64,000 bases of DNA from positions 1 to 64,000 of the forward strand of contig JANWIP010000016.1 of the NCBI GenBank assembly GCA_025449845.1, read 5' to 3'. The DNA is from Solirubrobacteraceae bacterium. GTDB lineage: Bacteria > Actinomycetota > Thermoleophilia > Solirubrobacterales > Solirubrobacteraceae. Shown one piece after another: positions 19,964-27,802 of this stretch. The notes under the pieces were generated by a model. The model saw only the letters and a list, made by a program, of their open reading frames with translations, searched no databases and had not been told where the DNA came from. The first letter of the stretch is position 1; every line of letters starts with the position of its first letter. The translations under genes were made by a program, and so were the position numbers.

Positions 19964-21822
19964 GCTAGCTCTTCTAGTTTGACTAGTGCGGCCCTCAGCT
20001 CGTCGGCTATTGTGTTCTCATCTTGCTGGAGCTGTGTGAATTCGGCTAGCAGGCTCTTCAGGTCTGGGGTGTCATCGGCAGGAGCACCAGTAACCCACCG
20101 GCCAGGACTCAGGTTGTAGTCAGTTTCGGCTGCTTCGTCGATGCTGATCACCGCCAGCTCGCCCGCCACGGGCTCCCCGGCGACGTAGAGAGACGCGAGT
20201 TCACGAACATCCTCGTCGGGCAAGTAGTTCTTTGGGCGACCCTTCCTGAAGCGTCTGCGTGCATTGAGCAGGACGATCTTCCGCTGGCGGGCACGCGTCT
20301 TTTTCTTGTTGAGAACTACGATCACTCCCGCAGCATTCGTGTTGTAGAAGAGGTTCTCGGGCAGCAGAATGACGCCCTCGATGAGGTCGTGGTTGACGAA
20401 CCACTTCCGAATGTTGCGCTCCTTGTCCTCGTTCTTGGAGCCCGAGCCACGGGTCACCGCACCCGTGTCCAAAACAACCGCCGCGCGTCCACCGTCATTC
20501 ATTGTTGCGATGGTGTGCTGGAGCCAAGCCCAGTCACCCTTTCCGGATGAGACCCCACCGGACTTGGTGAAGCGGTCAAAGGGGTCATCCTCAAAGATGT
20601 CGACCGAGAACGGCTGGTTCCACATCGGATTAGCGACCACGATGTCGTGACGCAGTAGTGCGCCGCCGGCATCACGGAACTTAGGGTTAATCATCGTGTC
20701 GCCGCGGCGCAAGTCGACATCCATGTCGTGGATGATCGAGTTCATCTCCGCCACCGCGTAGCTCTCGGCCTGAAGCTCCTGGCCAAACATCTTGAGTGGC
20801 ACCTTACTGGTGGGCTCGAGCTCCCGAGCGATAAGCTGCAGCTTGATTAGGAGGCCCCCGGAGCCGCAGACGTAGTCGTAGCATGTCTCCCCCGGCTTAG
20901 GACGCAGAATGCGCGCCATGAGGTAGCCGGCCTCGGTGGGCGTGAAGAACTCCCCAGCGCTTTGCCCCGAGCCCTCCGCGAACTTGCGCAGCAGGTACTC
21001 GTATGCCCGGCCGAGGAAGTCAGGCTGCACGTCAGCCAGACCGAGCCGGTATCGCGGATCAGAAAAGGTCTCGACGACGCCACGCAGCTTCGCCGGGTTG
21101 ATGTCGCGCTCGCCGTTGCGTTCGGCCGCGAAGTCGACAACGTCGATAACGCCGGCCAAGCCCGAATTGTGGCGGACGACAGCGCGCCCGGCCTTGGTGA
21201 GGTGCTCACCGACGTCCTTGGGAGCTGTGGTACGACCGCGGTCGTCGAGCGGCCACTGGTACTCCATGCGGCCCGAGATGACCCCCCAACGGGCCTCGGG
21301 CGGCAGGTAGAAGCGAACGAGCTCGTGGTCGGACTCGGCAATCTCCAGGGCAACCTCCCGGTCGCCGTAGTCCTCGGCGAGCCGGCCGATCTCATCATCG
21401 AAAACGTCTGACAGGCGCTTTAGGAACAGCAGCGGCAGCAAGTAGTCCTTGAACTTGGGTGCGTCCTTCTCACCGCGGATCGAGCATGCGGCGTCCCAGA
21501 GCATCTGCTCCATGGGCTTGGTGGTGGGCCCGCCGGCGCTGGTTCTCCGGCTTCGCTTGGGCGTCACCGCGTGACCATCACTGATTGGCAGCTCCGCGAT
21601 GTCAACGCAGGCCTCCTCGGCAAGGGCCGCGATCTTGGCTGCGGCTGCTCTCTGGGGCTTGTTGCCAGCGCCCTCCCAGCGGTTCACGGTCGCAAACGAG
21701 ACGCCAAGGCGTTCCGCAAGCTCGACCTGAGTCAGCTCTAGATTTGTCCTGATTGCTCGAAGCGTACCCGGCACATCGCGAAGATTTGTTATGTTTGTCA
21801 TGTCTGTTGTGTTATATAGCAT
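19960..21822 (-). CDS. hsdM: Type I modification methyltransferase M subunit with N-terminal XRE-type HTH
   Basis: A 620-residue protein. Residues about 10-70 form a Cro/C1-type HTH ([20 protein letters not shown], then [11 protein letters not shown]) fused to a complete N6-adenine methylase. The helical HsdM_N domain runs about 100-260 and the Rossmann core begins near 290 with [16 protein letters not shown]. Motif I reads [15 protein letters not shown]. Motif IV reads [11 protein letters not shown], where the usual second Pro of NPP(F/Y/W) is Met. The ATG at 21822 has AGGG upstream; ATG 21801 is an alternative, with a TATAAC -10-like element (21816-21811) that would make it near-leaderless. 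The fused HTH may autoregulate the operon. Confidence 0.9.
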   Translation of the reverse strand: MLYNTTDMTNITNLRDVPGTLRAIRTNLELTQVELAERLGVSFATVNRWEGAGNKPQRAAAAKIAALAEEACVDIAELPISDGHAVTPKRSRRTSAGGPTTKPMEQMLWDAACSIRGEKDAPKFKDYLLPLLFLKRLSDVFDDEIGRLAEDYGDREVALEIAESDHELVRFYLPPEARWGVISGRMEYQWPLDDRGRTTAPKDVGEHLTKAGRAVVRHNSGLAGVIDVVDFAAERNGERDINPAKLRGVVETFSDPRYRLGLADVQPDFLGRAYEYLLRKFAEGSGQSAGEFFTPTEAGYLMARILRPKPGETCYDYVCGSGGLLIKLQLIARELEPTSKVPLKMFGQELQAESYAVAEMNSIIHDMDVDLRRGDTMINPKFRDAGGALLRHDIVVANPMWNQPFSVDIFEDDPFDRFTKSGGVSSGKGDWAWLQHTIATMNDGGRAAVVLDTGAVTRGSGSKNEDKERNIRKWFVNHDLIEGVILLPENLFYNTNAAGVIVVLNKKKTRARQRKIVLLNARRRFRKGRPKNYLPDEDVRELASLYVAGEPVAGELAVISIDEAAETDYNLSPGRWVTGAPADDTPDLKSLLAEFTQLQQDENTIADELRAALVKLEELA

Positions 21823-21947
21823 AGCTACCCTACGAGCCTCGACCCGCGCTCGATGGTTTAGTCTTTGCCCGCCAGCTCTGGCTCGCGCAGAAGCTCGGTA
21901 CGGGAGCCAACCGACTTCATGCTCAGTGTCGATGCGATGCACGGAGT

Positions 21948-21974
21948 AGCAAAACTAGAGAAGCAAAACTAGAG
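21948..21974. repeat. 13-bp direct repeat in the hsdM / F420-protein divergent spacer
   Basis: AGCAAAACTAGAG occurs at 21948-21960 and again at 21962-21974 (period 14), about 10-35 bp before the ATG of the deazaflavin-type gene. It is AT-rich against a GC-rich background and could be a tandem regulator-binding site or a small duplication. Confidence 0.6.
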
Positions 21975-21983
21975 ATAGGCCAT

Positions 21984-22466
21984 ATGTCCCTGTTCGGAAA
22001 ATTTACGCTCGCCGGCTCGGAGTTCATCAACAGGCGCGGCTTGTACGCCGGGCGCCGTTCGACGAAAGTACACGTGGCTATCTATCGGAGAACTCGTGGA
22101 AAGATGGGTGGCAATCTCCCCGGGTGGCCGCAACCCCGAATAGCCCTGATTGACCACACGGGTGCGAAGACCGGAACAAAGCGGACATCTCCGCTCATGT
22201 ATCACGAACACGGCGATGCAATCGTCGTGGCAGGCACCAAGGGCGGCCAGCCATCGCACCCCGCCTGGTTCCATAACCTCATGGCAAACCCGGACACCAC
22301 AATTCAGATCGGCTCTAAGGTTCGAGAGGTCCGCGCCCGTCTGGCCACCGACGAGGAACGCGATCAGCTCTGGAAGAAAATGGTCGCGATTTATCCCGGA
22401 TACGACTTTTATGAGCGTAACGCCAAGGGACGGAAGATCCCCGTCGTGATCCTTGACCCTCGCTAG
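21984..22466 (+). CDS. Nitroreductase-family deazaflavin (F420)-dependent oxidoreductase
   Basis: A 160-residue split beta-barrel protein of the Ddn/F420-dependent quinone reductase family, widespread in F420-making actinobacteria. Matching blocks are LIDHTGAKTGTKRTSPLMYH (about 57-76), IVVAGTKGGQPSHPAWFHNL (about 80-100), MANPDTTIQIGSKVREVRAR, and the C-terminal YPGYDFYERNAKGRKIPVVI. TAGG lies 6 nt before the ATG. It is transcribed divergently from hsdM and is probably not functionally tied to it. The substrate is unknown. Confidence 0.9.
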   Translation: MSLFGKFTLAGSEFINRRGLYAGRRSTKVHVAIYRRTRGKMGGNLPGWPQPRIALIDHTGAKTGTKRTSPLMYHEHGDAIVVAGTKGGQPSHPAWFHNLMANPDTTIQIGSKVREVRARLATDEERDQLWKKMVAIYPGYDFYERNAKGRKIPVVILDPR

Positions 22467-22504
22467 CAGGCCTCGCTGCCCCGGACCCGCCGGCGTAACA
22501 ACAA

Positions 22505-22534
22505 TTAGACATTTGTATAAGAGCCTGGTATAAC
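22505..22534 (+). promoter_or_regulatory. Candidate sigma70-type promoter of the GNAT gene
   Basis: TTAGAC (22505-22510) and TATAAC (22529-22534) are separated by 18 bp. A start point 6-7 bp later would put the ATG at 22544 almost at the 5' end, giving a near-leaderless mRNA, which fits the lack of a Shine-Dalgarno there. Confidence 0.4.
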
Positions 22535-22543
22535 GCATATTCC

Positions 22544-23215
22544 ATGGACCGCGAACCGCAGATCGCGCAGCACGTCGAGGCGATCCCTGAGGGGTCCGCG
22601 AGTGCTCTCTCGCCCGCGGTGCGCCTTGCGCACCCGCGCGAGTCTGGTCCGCTGAAGGCGGCTCTTGGCGCAGCGTTCTTCGACGACCCCATCTTTGGCT
22701 GGCTGATAGGCCGAGGCTCAAGCCGGCAGGCGCGCCTCGAGCGATATTTCGCGATCCAGCTCGCCCATTCGCTTGCAGATGGGTGCGTGTGGACTTCAGA
22801 CGGGCTGCAGGGTGCCGCGCTTTGCATGCCGCCGGGCCAGTGGCGTCTACCACCGCGGTTGATGATTGCTCACGGCGGGCGCTTTGGGAGCGTCTTCCGC
22901 GGACGCCTCCCGCATGCCGTCGGGCTGCTCGCGGCCATTGAGCGCCGCCACCTGCGCGACGCGCACTATTACTTCGCGAACATCGGCGTCGCGCCCAACG
23001 CGCAGGGCCAGGGACTGGGAAGCAAGCTGATGCGTCCCACGCTCGATCGATGCGATAAGGAGAGGCTGCCGGCCTACCTGGAGGCCTCCAGTGAGCGCAA
23101 CGCCGCGCTATACGAAAGGCTTGGCTTCCAGTGCACAGAGGTGCTGCGATTCGCAGGCAGCCCGCCGCTCAGGCTGATGATGCGCCCACCCCAGCCCTGG
23201 CCGCGAGCGACATGA
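22544..23215 (+). CDS. GNAT family N-acetyltransferase
   Basis: A 223-residue acyl-CoA-dependent acetyltransferase. The CoA-binding motif A reads IGVAPNAQGQGLGSKLMRP (about 148-166) and motif B is ASSERNAALYERLGF (about 188-203), followed by the typical beta6-beta7 end. A roughly 30-residue N-terminal extension precedes the fold. The substrate is not predictable. The stop overlaps a 15-bp tandem duplication (atgagcaccgccaag, 23213-23242). Confidence 0.88.
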   Translation: MDREPQIAQHVEAIPEGSASALSPAVRLAHPRESGPLKAALGAAFFDDPIFGWLIGRGSSRQARLERYFAIQLAHSLADGCVWTSDGLQGAALCMPPGQWRLPPRLMIAHGGRFGSVFRGRLPHAVGLLAAIERRHLRDAHYYFANIGVAPNAQGQGLGSKLMRPTLDRCDKERLPAYLEASSERNAALYERLGFQCTEVLRFAGSPPLRLMMRPPQPWPRAT

Positions 23216-23242
23216 GCACCGCCAAGATGAGCACCGCCAAGG
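23213..23242. repeat. 15-bp tandem duplication at the GNAT gene stop
   Basis: Two perfect copies of atgagcaccgccaag. The first copy contains the GNAT stop (TGA at 23213-23215 in the GNAT frame). No gene is supported in the 170 bp between here and the TetR gene. Confidence 0.8.
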
Positions 23243-23387
23243 AGGCAAGCAGGATCGCTGCGCGTCTATTGCCTGGCGACCGCCTCTGGCGTTCTGCGCT
23301 ATCGCCGCCCGTTGCCCGCCTACGCGAGCCTGGCGACCCTCTTGGCAAGCCGACTCGTCTCCCGTAAACGATCCCGCTGACCCACGG

Positions 23388-23981
23388 TTGTCCAAGCCGA
23401 TACGCGAAACCCACCGCGATGCGCTGCTGAGCGCAGCCAGAGCGCTCATGCGCCAATCTGGCCGCGGCGACATAACCGCACGCGATCTGGTCACGGCGTC
23501 CAACACCAATCTCGGATCCATCAGCTACCACTTCGGCTCCAAGGACGCTCTCTTGGACGAGGCCGCCAAGCTCGTCTTCGAGGAGTGGGCCCAAACCGTC
23601 GCCAGCACGATCAGCGCCGACCCAGACACGCCGCCGGCCAGACGCCTCGCACGAGCTCTCGAGATGATCCTCGACGACTTCGATGCTATGCGGCCCTACT
23701 TTCTCGGCTTCATCCAGATAGTCGCGGGCAGCGAACGCTCGCCAGAAACCCGCAAGCAACTAACCGCGCACTACCGCAAGCAGCGTGACACCGTAACCAC
23801 GATGATCACCGAATCGCTCAGCGACAACATCGACCCCGAAGACGCCCGACACCTCGCATCACTGCTCATGAGCGTCAGCGACGGCCTGATGCTGCAAGCT
23901 CTGATAGACCCAGACAGTGCCCCAACGAGCCGCCAGCTCACGCTCGCATTGGGCACTGCACTTAAAGCGGCTTCTGTCTGA
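23388..23981 (+). CDS. TetR/AcrR family transcriptional regulator
   Basis: A 197-residue one-component repressor. The N-terminal HTH is ITARDLVTASNTNLGSISYH, then FGSKDALLDEA (about 28-60), the standard TetR recognition-helix block. The rest is a helical ligand-binding domain. The likely start is TTG at 23388 (MSKPIRETHRDALLSAARAL). The neighbouring GNAT gene or the secreted proteins downstream could be targets; no palindromic operator stands out nearby. Confidence 0.88.
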   Translation: MSKPIRETHRDALLSAARALMRQSGRGDITARDLVTASNTNLGSISYHFGSKDALLDEAAKLVFEEWAQTVASTISADPDTPPARRLARALEMILDDFDAMRPYFLGFIQIVAGSERSPETRKQLTAHYRKQRDTVTTMITESLSDNIDPEDARHLASLLMSVSDGLMLQALIDPDSAPTSRQLTLALGTALKAASV

Positions 23982-24086
23982 GGCCCGAAAGCGGCTCCTG
24001 CCTGAGGCCCGGCCTATCCCGCGACCGCTCAAACGACATCAGCCGCCGAGGAGTCGTGCGAATCCTTGCTAGCCTCCAATATCAGG

Positions 24087-24656
24087 ATGCGTCGTGCACT
24101 CGGAACGTTCATCGCCAGCGTCACCGCGCTTAGCCTCATTGGGTCGGCCGTAGCCGCAGAAACTGTTTCAGTACGCACGCAGCGCAAACTCAATGCTCAC
24201 CAGAACGTGCACATCACGTTCCGCGCGCGCCACCTTCCCGAAGGCGGTTATTACTACGGGGTGATCGTGTTGAAGCCCTATAAGAAGTACACGCTGACTT
24301 CGCCGCCACCCTGTGCGACGTCAAGCGACATGCAGCGCACGGACTATGGCTACCCGCAGTCGAACCGAAAGGTAGGGCTCGCTCTGACGCCCGCGAAGTC
24401 CCGCGCCGGGCATTGGTGTCCCGGCGGCGACTACGTGGGCGCGATCTACGCAGTTCCTCACGCACCGCCATGTGAAAGCAACTACCCCTGTCGCAGCGAA
24501 CCGTACAAAGAACCGTGCGCTGGCGTCGGGCCTGGTTGCGTCCATGGCATCATCGTGCGGCGAGGGAGATGGGCATACCCGCAGGGCTTGCCATCGCCGC
24601 AGGCCAGCGGAACGACCATTGTGGGACATTTCACCGTCAGATTCCCTTCCACCTAA
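24087..24656 (+). CDS. Secreted protein of unknown function
   Basis: A 189-residue exported protein. From the ATG at 24087 it has a signal peptide (MRRALGTFIASVTALSLIGS) with a likely AVAAE cleavage site. The mature part is beta-rich with eight Cys clustered in the second half (CATSS, WCPGG, PPCESNYPC, EPCAGVGPGC), so it is probably disulfide-bonded. I do not recognise a family. An in-frame TTG at 24066 is a weaker start. Confidence 0.6.
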   Translation: MRRALGTFIASVTALSLIGSAVAAETVSVRTQRKLNAHQNVHITFRARHLPEGGYYYGVIVLKPYKKYTLTSPPPCATSSDMQRTDYGYPQSNRKVGLALTPAKSRAGHWCPGGDYVGAIYAVPHAPPCESNYPCRSEPYKEPCAGVGPGCVHGIIVRRGRWAYPQGLPSPQASGTTIVGHFTVRFPST

Positions 24657-24830
24657 GGTCGGGAGCAGCACTGAGGCCGAACGCCGCGCGGCACTGAGAA
24701 GATTGGGCGCAAGACCCTCTAACCATCGGGGCCTCATGGCCTCCGTTCAGTGAGAGCGGGAATCCTTTTCGCGCCAGCACGCCTCTTATCTAGCGTCGAC
24801 ACTCAGTCGACCAGAAACGGGAGGCTCATC

Positions 24831-25601
24831 ATGACCATCGCTATCTATCTGCGCAGAATGTCAGCCGGCCTGGCCGTGATTGGCCTTGCCGCCCTTGGCC
24901 TGGCAATCCCGGCTTCGGCGGCGCCAACGTTTACGTTCAAAACAGCGGCCCTGCCGATTCCTGGCTTCCCAGGCACCGGCGACAGCCTTGGCGCCGGTGC
25001 TGTGATCCAGGTCGAAGGCCAGATCTCGGGGACCGAATACGGCGGCTACCCGCCGCCGCTGACCGGGATCAGATACTTCGCGCCGGCCGGCGCGAAGCTG
25101 CACCCACAGGGGTTCGCCTCCTGTGCGCCAACCGCGATCGAAAGCAATGGACCTGAATCCTGCCCGAAGAAGTCGATCGCGGGTCCGAAGGGCTCAGGAA
25201 CCGGCGTCGTGAGCTTTGGCGCCGAACGCGTGCAGGAGACGGCGTCGGTGCAGCCATTCTTTGCCCCCGGCGGTGGCCTGGAGCTCTTCCTGGATGGCTC
25301 GACGCCGGTCTCACTCGAAATCCTCGCCGCCGGCCAGGTCGTCAAATCCTCGCCGCCGTTCAGCCTGGAGTTCATCGGCTCAGTGCCGCTGATCGAAACG
25401 GTGCCCGGAGCCCTCGACGCCTCGATCCTGAAAGGCACCGTCCGGATCGGCGCCGCCTACAGGCAGGGTAAGCAGACGATCTCCTACGTAACCGTGCCGA
25501 AAAAGTGCACGAAGGGCGGCTGGCCGGTGAAGGTGGAATTGAGCTTCCTCGGCGGTGCGACCGTAGAAGCCTCCTACAAAATGCCATGCCCCAGGAAATA
25601 G
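24831..25601 (+). CDS. Secreted protein, Thermoleophilia-type beta-rich family
   Basis: A 256-residue exported protein beginning at ATG 24831, with CGGGAGG ending 6 nt upstream. The signal peptide is at about 1-30 (AIPASAA cleavage). The mature sequence carries CAPTAIESNGPESCPKKSIA, a Cys-x(n)-CP-x-x-S-I-(A/G) block that also appears in the giant secreted protein at 52.8-56.0 kb (CPEATFAANPATCPAGSTIG). The two therefore probably share a domain. Function unknown. It precedes the small-ORF/ECF sigma group on the same strand by 42 bp. Confidence 0.65.
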   Translation: MTIAIYLRRMSAGLAVIGLAALGLAIPASAAPTFTFKTAALPIPGFPGTGDSLGAGAVIQVEGQISGTEYGGYPPPLTGIRYFAPAGAKLHPQGFASCAPTAIESNGPESCPKKSIAGPKGSGTGVVSFGAERVQETASVQPFFAPGGGLELFLDGSTPVSLEILAAGQVVKSSPPFSLEFIGSVPLIETVPGALDASILKGTVRIGAAYRQGKQTISYVTVPKKCTKGGWPVKVELSFLGGATVEASYKMPCPRK

Positions 25602-25643
25602 CCAGAACATGACTCTCATCTCGACCAGCAGGGGGACAGCATC

Positions 25644-25733
25644 ATGACCATCATCTCTCTCATCGCCGCCGCGGTCGTCATCTGCGGCTGCCTGTTCTTC
25701 TTCAACCGAGCAAGAGCGCGCTCTCGTGACTGA
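25644..25733 (+). CDS. 29-residue single-span membrane peptide upstream of an ECF sigma factor
   Basis: A short open frame, ATG 25644 to TGA 25733. The product MTIISLIAAAVVICGCLFFF continues to a basic end, NRARARSRD. It is one hydrophobic helix with a C-G-C motif and a positively charged tail. A good Shine-Dalgarno (GGGGGA) lies 7-12 nt upstream. Its last 8 bp overlap the GTG start of the sigma factor gene, so the two are likely translationally coupled. It is small enough to be missed by automated callers. Real translation is inferred from the ribosome site, the overlap and the coherent TM profile. Confidence 0.5.
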   Translation: MTIISLIAAAVVICGCLFFFNRARARSRD

Positions 25734-26298
25734 TACGTACACTAGGTCCTGGCCCAGCGAGCAGGTCGTCAGCGCCGCGAAGCAGGGCGACTCCCGTGCG
25801 ATCGCGGCACTCCTTGATGGCTCCCACGCACATGTGCAGCGCTTTGCCCGCACACTCTGCTCGACACCGGAGGACGCCGAGGATGCGGCGCAGGAGGCTC
25901 TGATCGTGCTGTACCGCAAGATCGGGACGCTCAGGGCCACCGCGGCACTCGCATCGTGGATGTTCAAAGTCGTGCGCAACGAGTGCATCCGTAGATCCCG
26001 GATCACGCTCCACAGACCAATCTCCACCGCGACGGCCGAGCCCTCGGCCGAAGACGCCACCCTCGCCCGCCTGGAGCTGCAGCGGATCGTCGACTCGATC
26101 GCCGGGCTTCCCGCCGAGCAGCGCGCCGTCCTCGTGCTACGCGACATCCAAGGTCTATCGGGATCGGCGACCGCTCAGGAACTGGGACTCAGTCACGCCG
26201 CAATGAAGTCACGCCTGCATCGCGGACGCGAAACCCTCCGCTCAGAGCTCAGAACACAAGACAACACGACCAGCCACGGAGGCGCCGAGAATGCCTGA
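25726..26298 (+). CDS. ECF-type RNA polymerase sigma factor
   Basis: A 190-residue sigma70 group IV protein. Region 2 spans about 35-95 ([36 protein letters not shown]) and region 4 about 120-175 (LPAEQRAVLVLRDIQGLSGS; LGLSHAAMKSRLHRGRETL). There is no regulatory C-terminal extension. It starts at GTG 25726 inside the tiny membrane ORF and overlaps the next membrane-protein gene by 8 bp. No classical zinc anti-sigma (HxxxCxxC) follows; the flanking small membrane proteins are the only candidates for that role. Confidence 0.9.
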   Translation: MTDTYTRSWPSEQVVSAAKQGDSRAIAALLDGSHAHVQRFARTLCSTPEDAEDAAQEALIVLYRKIGTLRATAALASWMFKVVRNECIRRSRITLHRPISTATAEPSAEDATLARLELQRIVDSIAGLPAEQRAVLVLRDIQGLSGSATAQELGLSHAAMKSRLHRGRETLRSELRTQDNTTSHGGAENA

Positions 26299-26596
26299 CC
26301 ACGACCGAAGCGCTCCTGCCAGCACCTCCCTCGCCAGCCATCTCACCCGCGGAGCGATCGGTTTCGGGCTAATCGGCTCGGCACTCGCGCTGATCTCCAG
26401 CGTTGGTCCCACCGCACTCCTACTCGCGCCCCTTGGCATGGTCGCGCTTCGCGGCTGCCCCATGTGCTGGATCGCAGGACTGATTCAGACCATTACCGCA
26501 GGCCGACTCAAGCGCACCTGTACCGACGACAGCTGCACGCTCCACGTGTCTGCGGTCGTATCGGGCAGACCTTGTCCGACGCGACAGCTACGCTGA
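26291..26596 (+). CDS. Small membrane protein with CPMC motif (DUF2892-like)
   Basis: A 101-residue protein with two hydrophobic segments: GAIGFGLIGSALALISSVG and TALLLAPLGMVAL. A Cys-rich stretch RGCPMCWIAGLIQTI and CTDDSC near the C-terminus follow. The layout resembles DUF2892 inner-membrane domains, where a G-x-C-P motif ends the second helix, but the CPMC pair and CTDDSC tail are extra. It overlaps the sigma gene by 8 bp and so belongs to the same operon. It could be a redox or metal-sensing partner of the sigma factor; that is inference. Confidence 0.6.
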   Translation: MPDHDRSAPASTSLASHLTRGAIGFGLIGSALALISSVGPTALLLAPLGMVALRGCPMCWIAGLIQTITAGRLKRTCTDDSCTLHVSAVVSGRPCPTRQLR

Positions 26597-26612
26597 CGTC
26601 TAGACGTCAGCG
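26591..26612. promoter_or_regulatory. Perfect 22-bp palindrome, likely operator of the wH-methyltransferase operon
   Basis: The left arm CGCTGACGTCT (26591-26601) is mirrored exactly by 26602-26612, with no spacer. It overlaps the stop codon of the preceding gene and ends 18 bp before the GTG of the winged-helix gene. The absence of a loop and T-run argues for a protein-binding site rather than a terminator. The wH protein itself is the obvious candidate ligand. Confidence 0.55.
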
Positions 26613-26630
26613 ATGCTGAATAGGAGTCTT

Positions 26631-26864
26631 GTGCCAGAAAGCCGTCGACAGCCGGGGGAAGTGCGAGACGCCATCATCGAGAGCCTACGCAAACGAGGCA
26701 GCGCCGCAACGGTCAAAGAGGTGCATACCGATGTGGAACGCTCCATTGGTCGGGTGCCGGCATCTTCGGTGCGGTCCTATCTTCAGATCGGTGTCCGGTC
26801 GAACACCCTCGTTCGTGTTGGCCCCGGCACATACAGGCTCGCTGCGCAAGCCAAGACCAGCTGA
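26631..26864 (+). CDS. Small winged-helix protein of a type II RM-like locus
   Basis: A 77-residue protein from GTG 26631 (AGGAG 5 nt upstream); an ATG at 26613 lies in frame but has no ribosome site. The sequence forms one winged helix: EVRDAIIESLRKRG, then TVKEVHTDVERSIGRVPASS, then a wing ending VRVGPGTYRLA. The end of the REase encoded on the other strand (TAMAVAEALSDSVGLPPEAL ... RTRPGTYTSL) has the same layout, so the two probably share a DNA-binding module. It overlaps the methyltransferase start by 1 bp. A control-protein role is inferred. Confidence 0.6.
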   Translation: MPESRRQPGEVRDAIIESLRKRGSAATVKEVHTDVERSIGRVPASSVRSYLQIGVRSNTLVRVGPGTYRLAAQAKTS

Positions 26865-27802
26865 TGGTCCTACGATATGAGTCAGCGCTCGTCCGACTCT
26901 TTGAGGGCGACTGCGTGCGATGGCTGAAGAGCCAGCCAGACTGCTCAATACACGCGGTCGTGACAGACCCCCCTTATGGCCTCGTCGAGTACAGCGAGCC
27001 CCACTTGGCCAAGCGCAGTTCTGGCCAGGGAGGCATTTGGCGCATACCCCCTGGTTTCGATGGCTCCCAGCGCGCGCCTCTGCCGCGGTTTACGGCACTA
27101 TCAGAGCAGCAGACCCAAGATCTCGGAAAGTTCTTCAGGCGCTGGGCGAAAGCACTCCTGCCGAAGCTCACACCAGGCGGCAACGTCATCGTTGCCTCAA
27201 TGCCAATTGTCTCCCACATACTCAGCCACGCTCTGGCATTTGCCGGCCTTGAAAGACGTGGCGAGATCATTCGCCTGGTCCAGACCTTTCGAGGCGGAGA
27301 TCGACCCAAGGGAGCGGAGGAAGAATTTGCGGAAGTCAGCACCATACCTAGGGGCTCCTGGGAGCCGTGGCTACTTTTTAGAAGGCCGCTTGAAGGCACT
27401 GTCGCTGACAGCCTGCGTAAATGGCAGACTGGGGGCCTGCGTAGGCCAAGTGCCGATTCTCCTTTCACGGACTTGATCAAAAGTGGTCGTACACCACGGC
27501 GAGAGCGCGCAATCGCCGAGCACCCGAGCCTCAAGCCACAAGCGTTCCTCCGCCAAGTAGTTCGCGCTTCCCTGCCATTGGGGCAAGGGGTCGTTCTCGA
27601 CCCTTTTGCGGGAAGTGGCAGTACGCTCGCTGCCGCGGAGGCAGTTGGCTACCGAGCAATCGGAGTTGAGCTTGTCAGCGACTATGCGACCGTCGCAGTC
27701 GATGCAATCCCGAAGCTGGCTGCTCTCACAGAGAGCGATCTAGCTTCCGAGCGACGTATAAGTGCCAGGTCTGGTCCTGATCGCATGGCGGCTCTTGGCT
27801 AG
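26864..27802 (+). CDS. DNA methyltransferase, N4-cytosine/N6-adenine beta class
   Basis: A 312-residue SAM-dependent DNA methylase. The catalytic motif IV comes first (VVTDPPYGLVEYSE, about 33-46). SAM-binding motif I comes last (VVLDPFAGSGSTLAAAEAVG, about 242-261, followed by IGVELVSDYA). The order IV...I defines the beta class. The long region between (about 60-230) should include the target-recognition part. The ATG overlaps the wH stop (TGATG). The last 63 bp overlap the convergent endonuclease gene, so the two genes meet tail to tail. Confidence 0.92.
   Translation: MVLRYESALVRLFEGDCVRWLKSQPDCSIHAVVTDPPYGLVEYSEPHLAKRSSGQGGIWRIPPGFDGSQRAPLPRFTALSEQQTQDLGKFFRRWAKALLPKLTPGGNVIVASMPIVSHILSHALAFAGLERRGEIIRLVQTFRGGDRPKGAEEEFAEVSTIPRGSWEPWLLFRRPLEGTVADSLRKWQTGGLRRPSADSPFTDLIKSGRTPRRERAIAEHPSLKPQAFLRQVVRASLPLGQGVVLDPFAGSGSTLAAAEAVGYRAIGVELVSDYATVAVDAIPKLAALTESDLASERRISARSGPDRMAALG

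Noticed and set aside
21969..22853. 294-codon minus-strand frame between hsdM and the GNAT gene
   Set aside because: It covers two well-supported plus-strand genes (F420-type and GNAT) and has no recognisable features.
23169..23759. Minus-strand frame ending in a hydrophobic stretch (ILLASLAVLILAVLMSLAAR)
   Set aside because: It is the complement of the 15-bp duplication and of the TetR gene; the hydrophobicity is a frame artefact.
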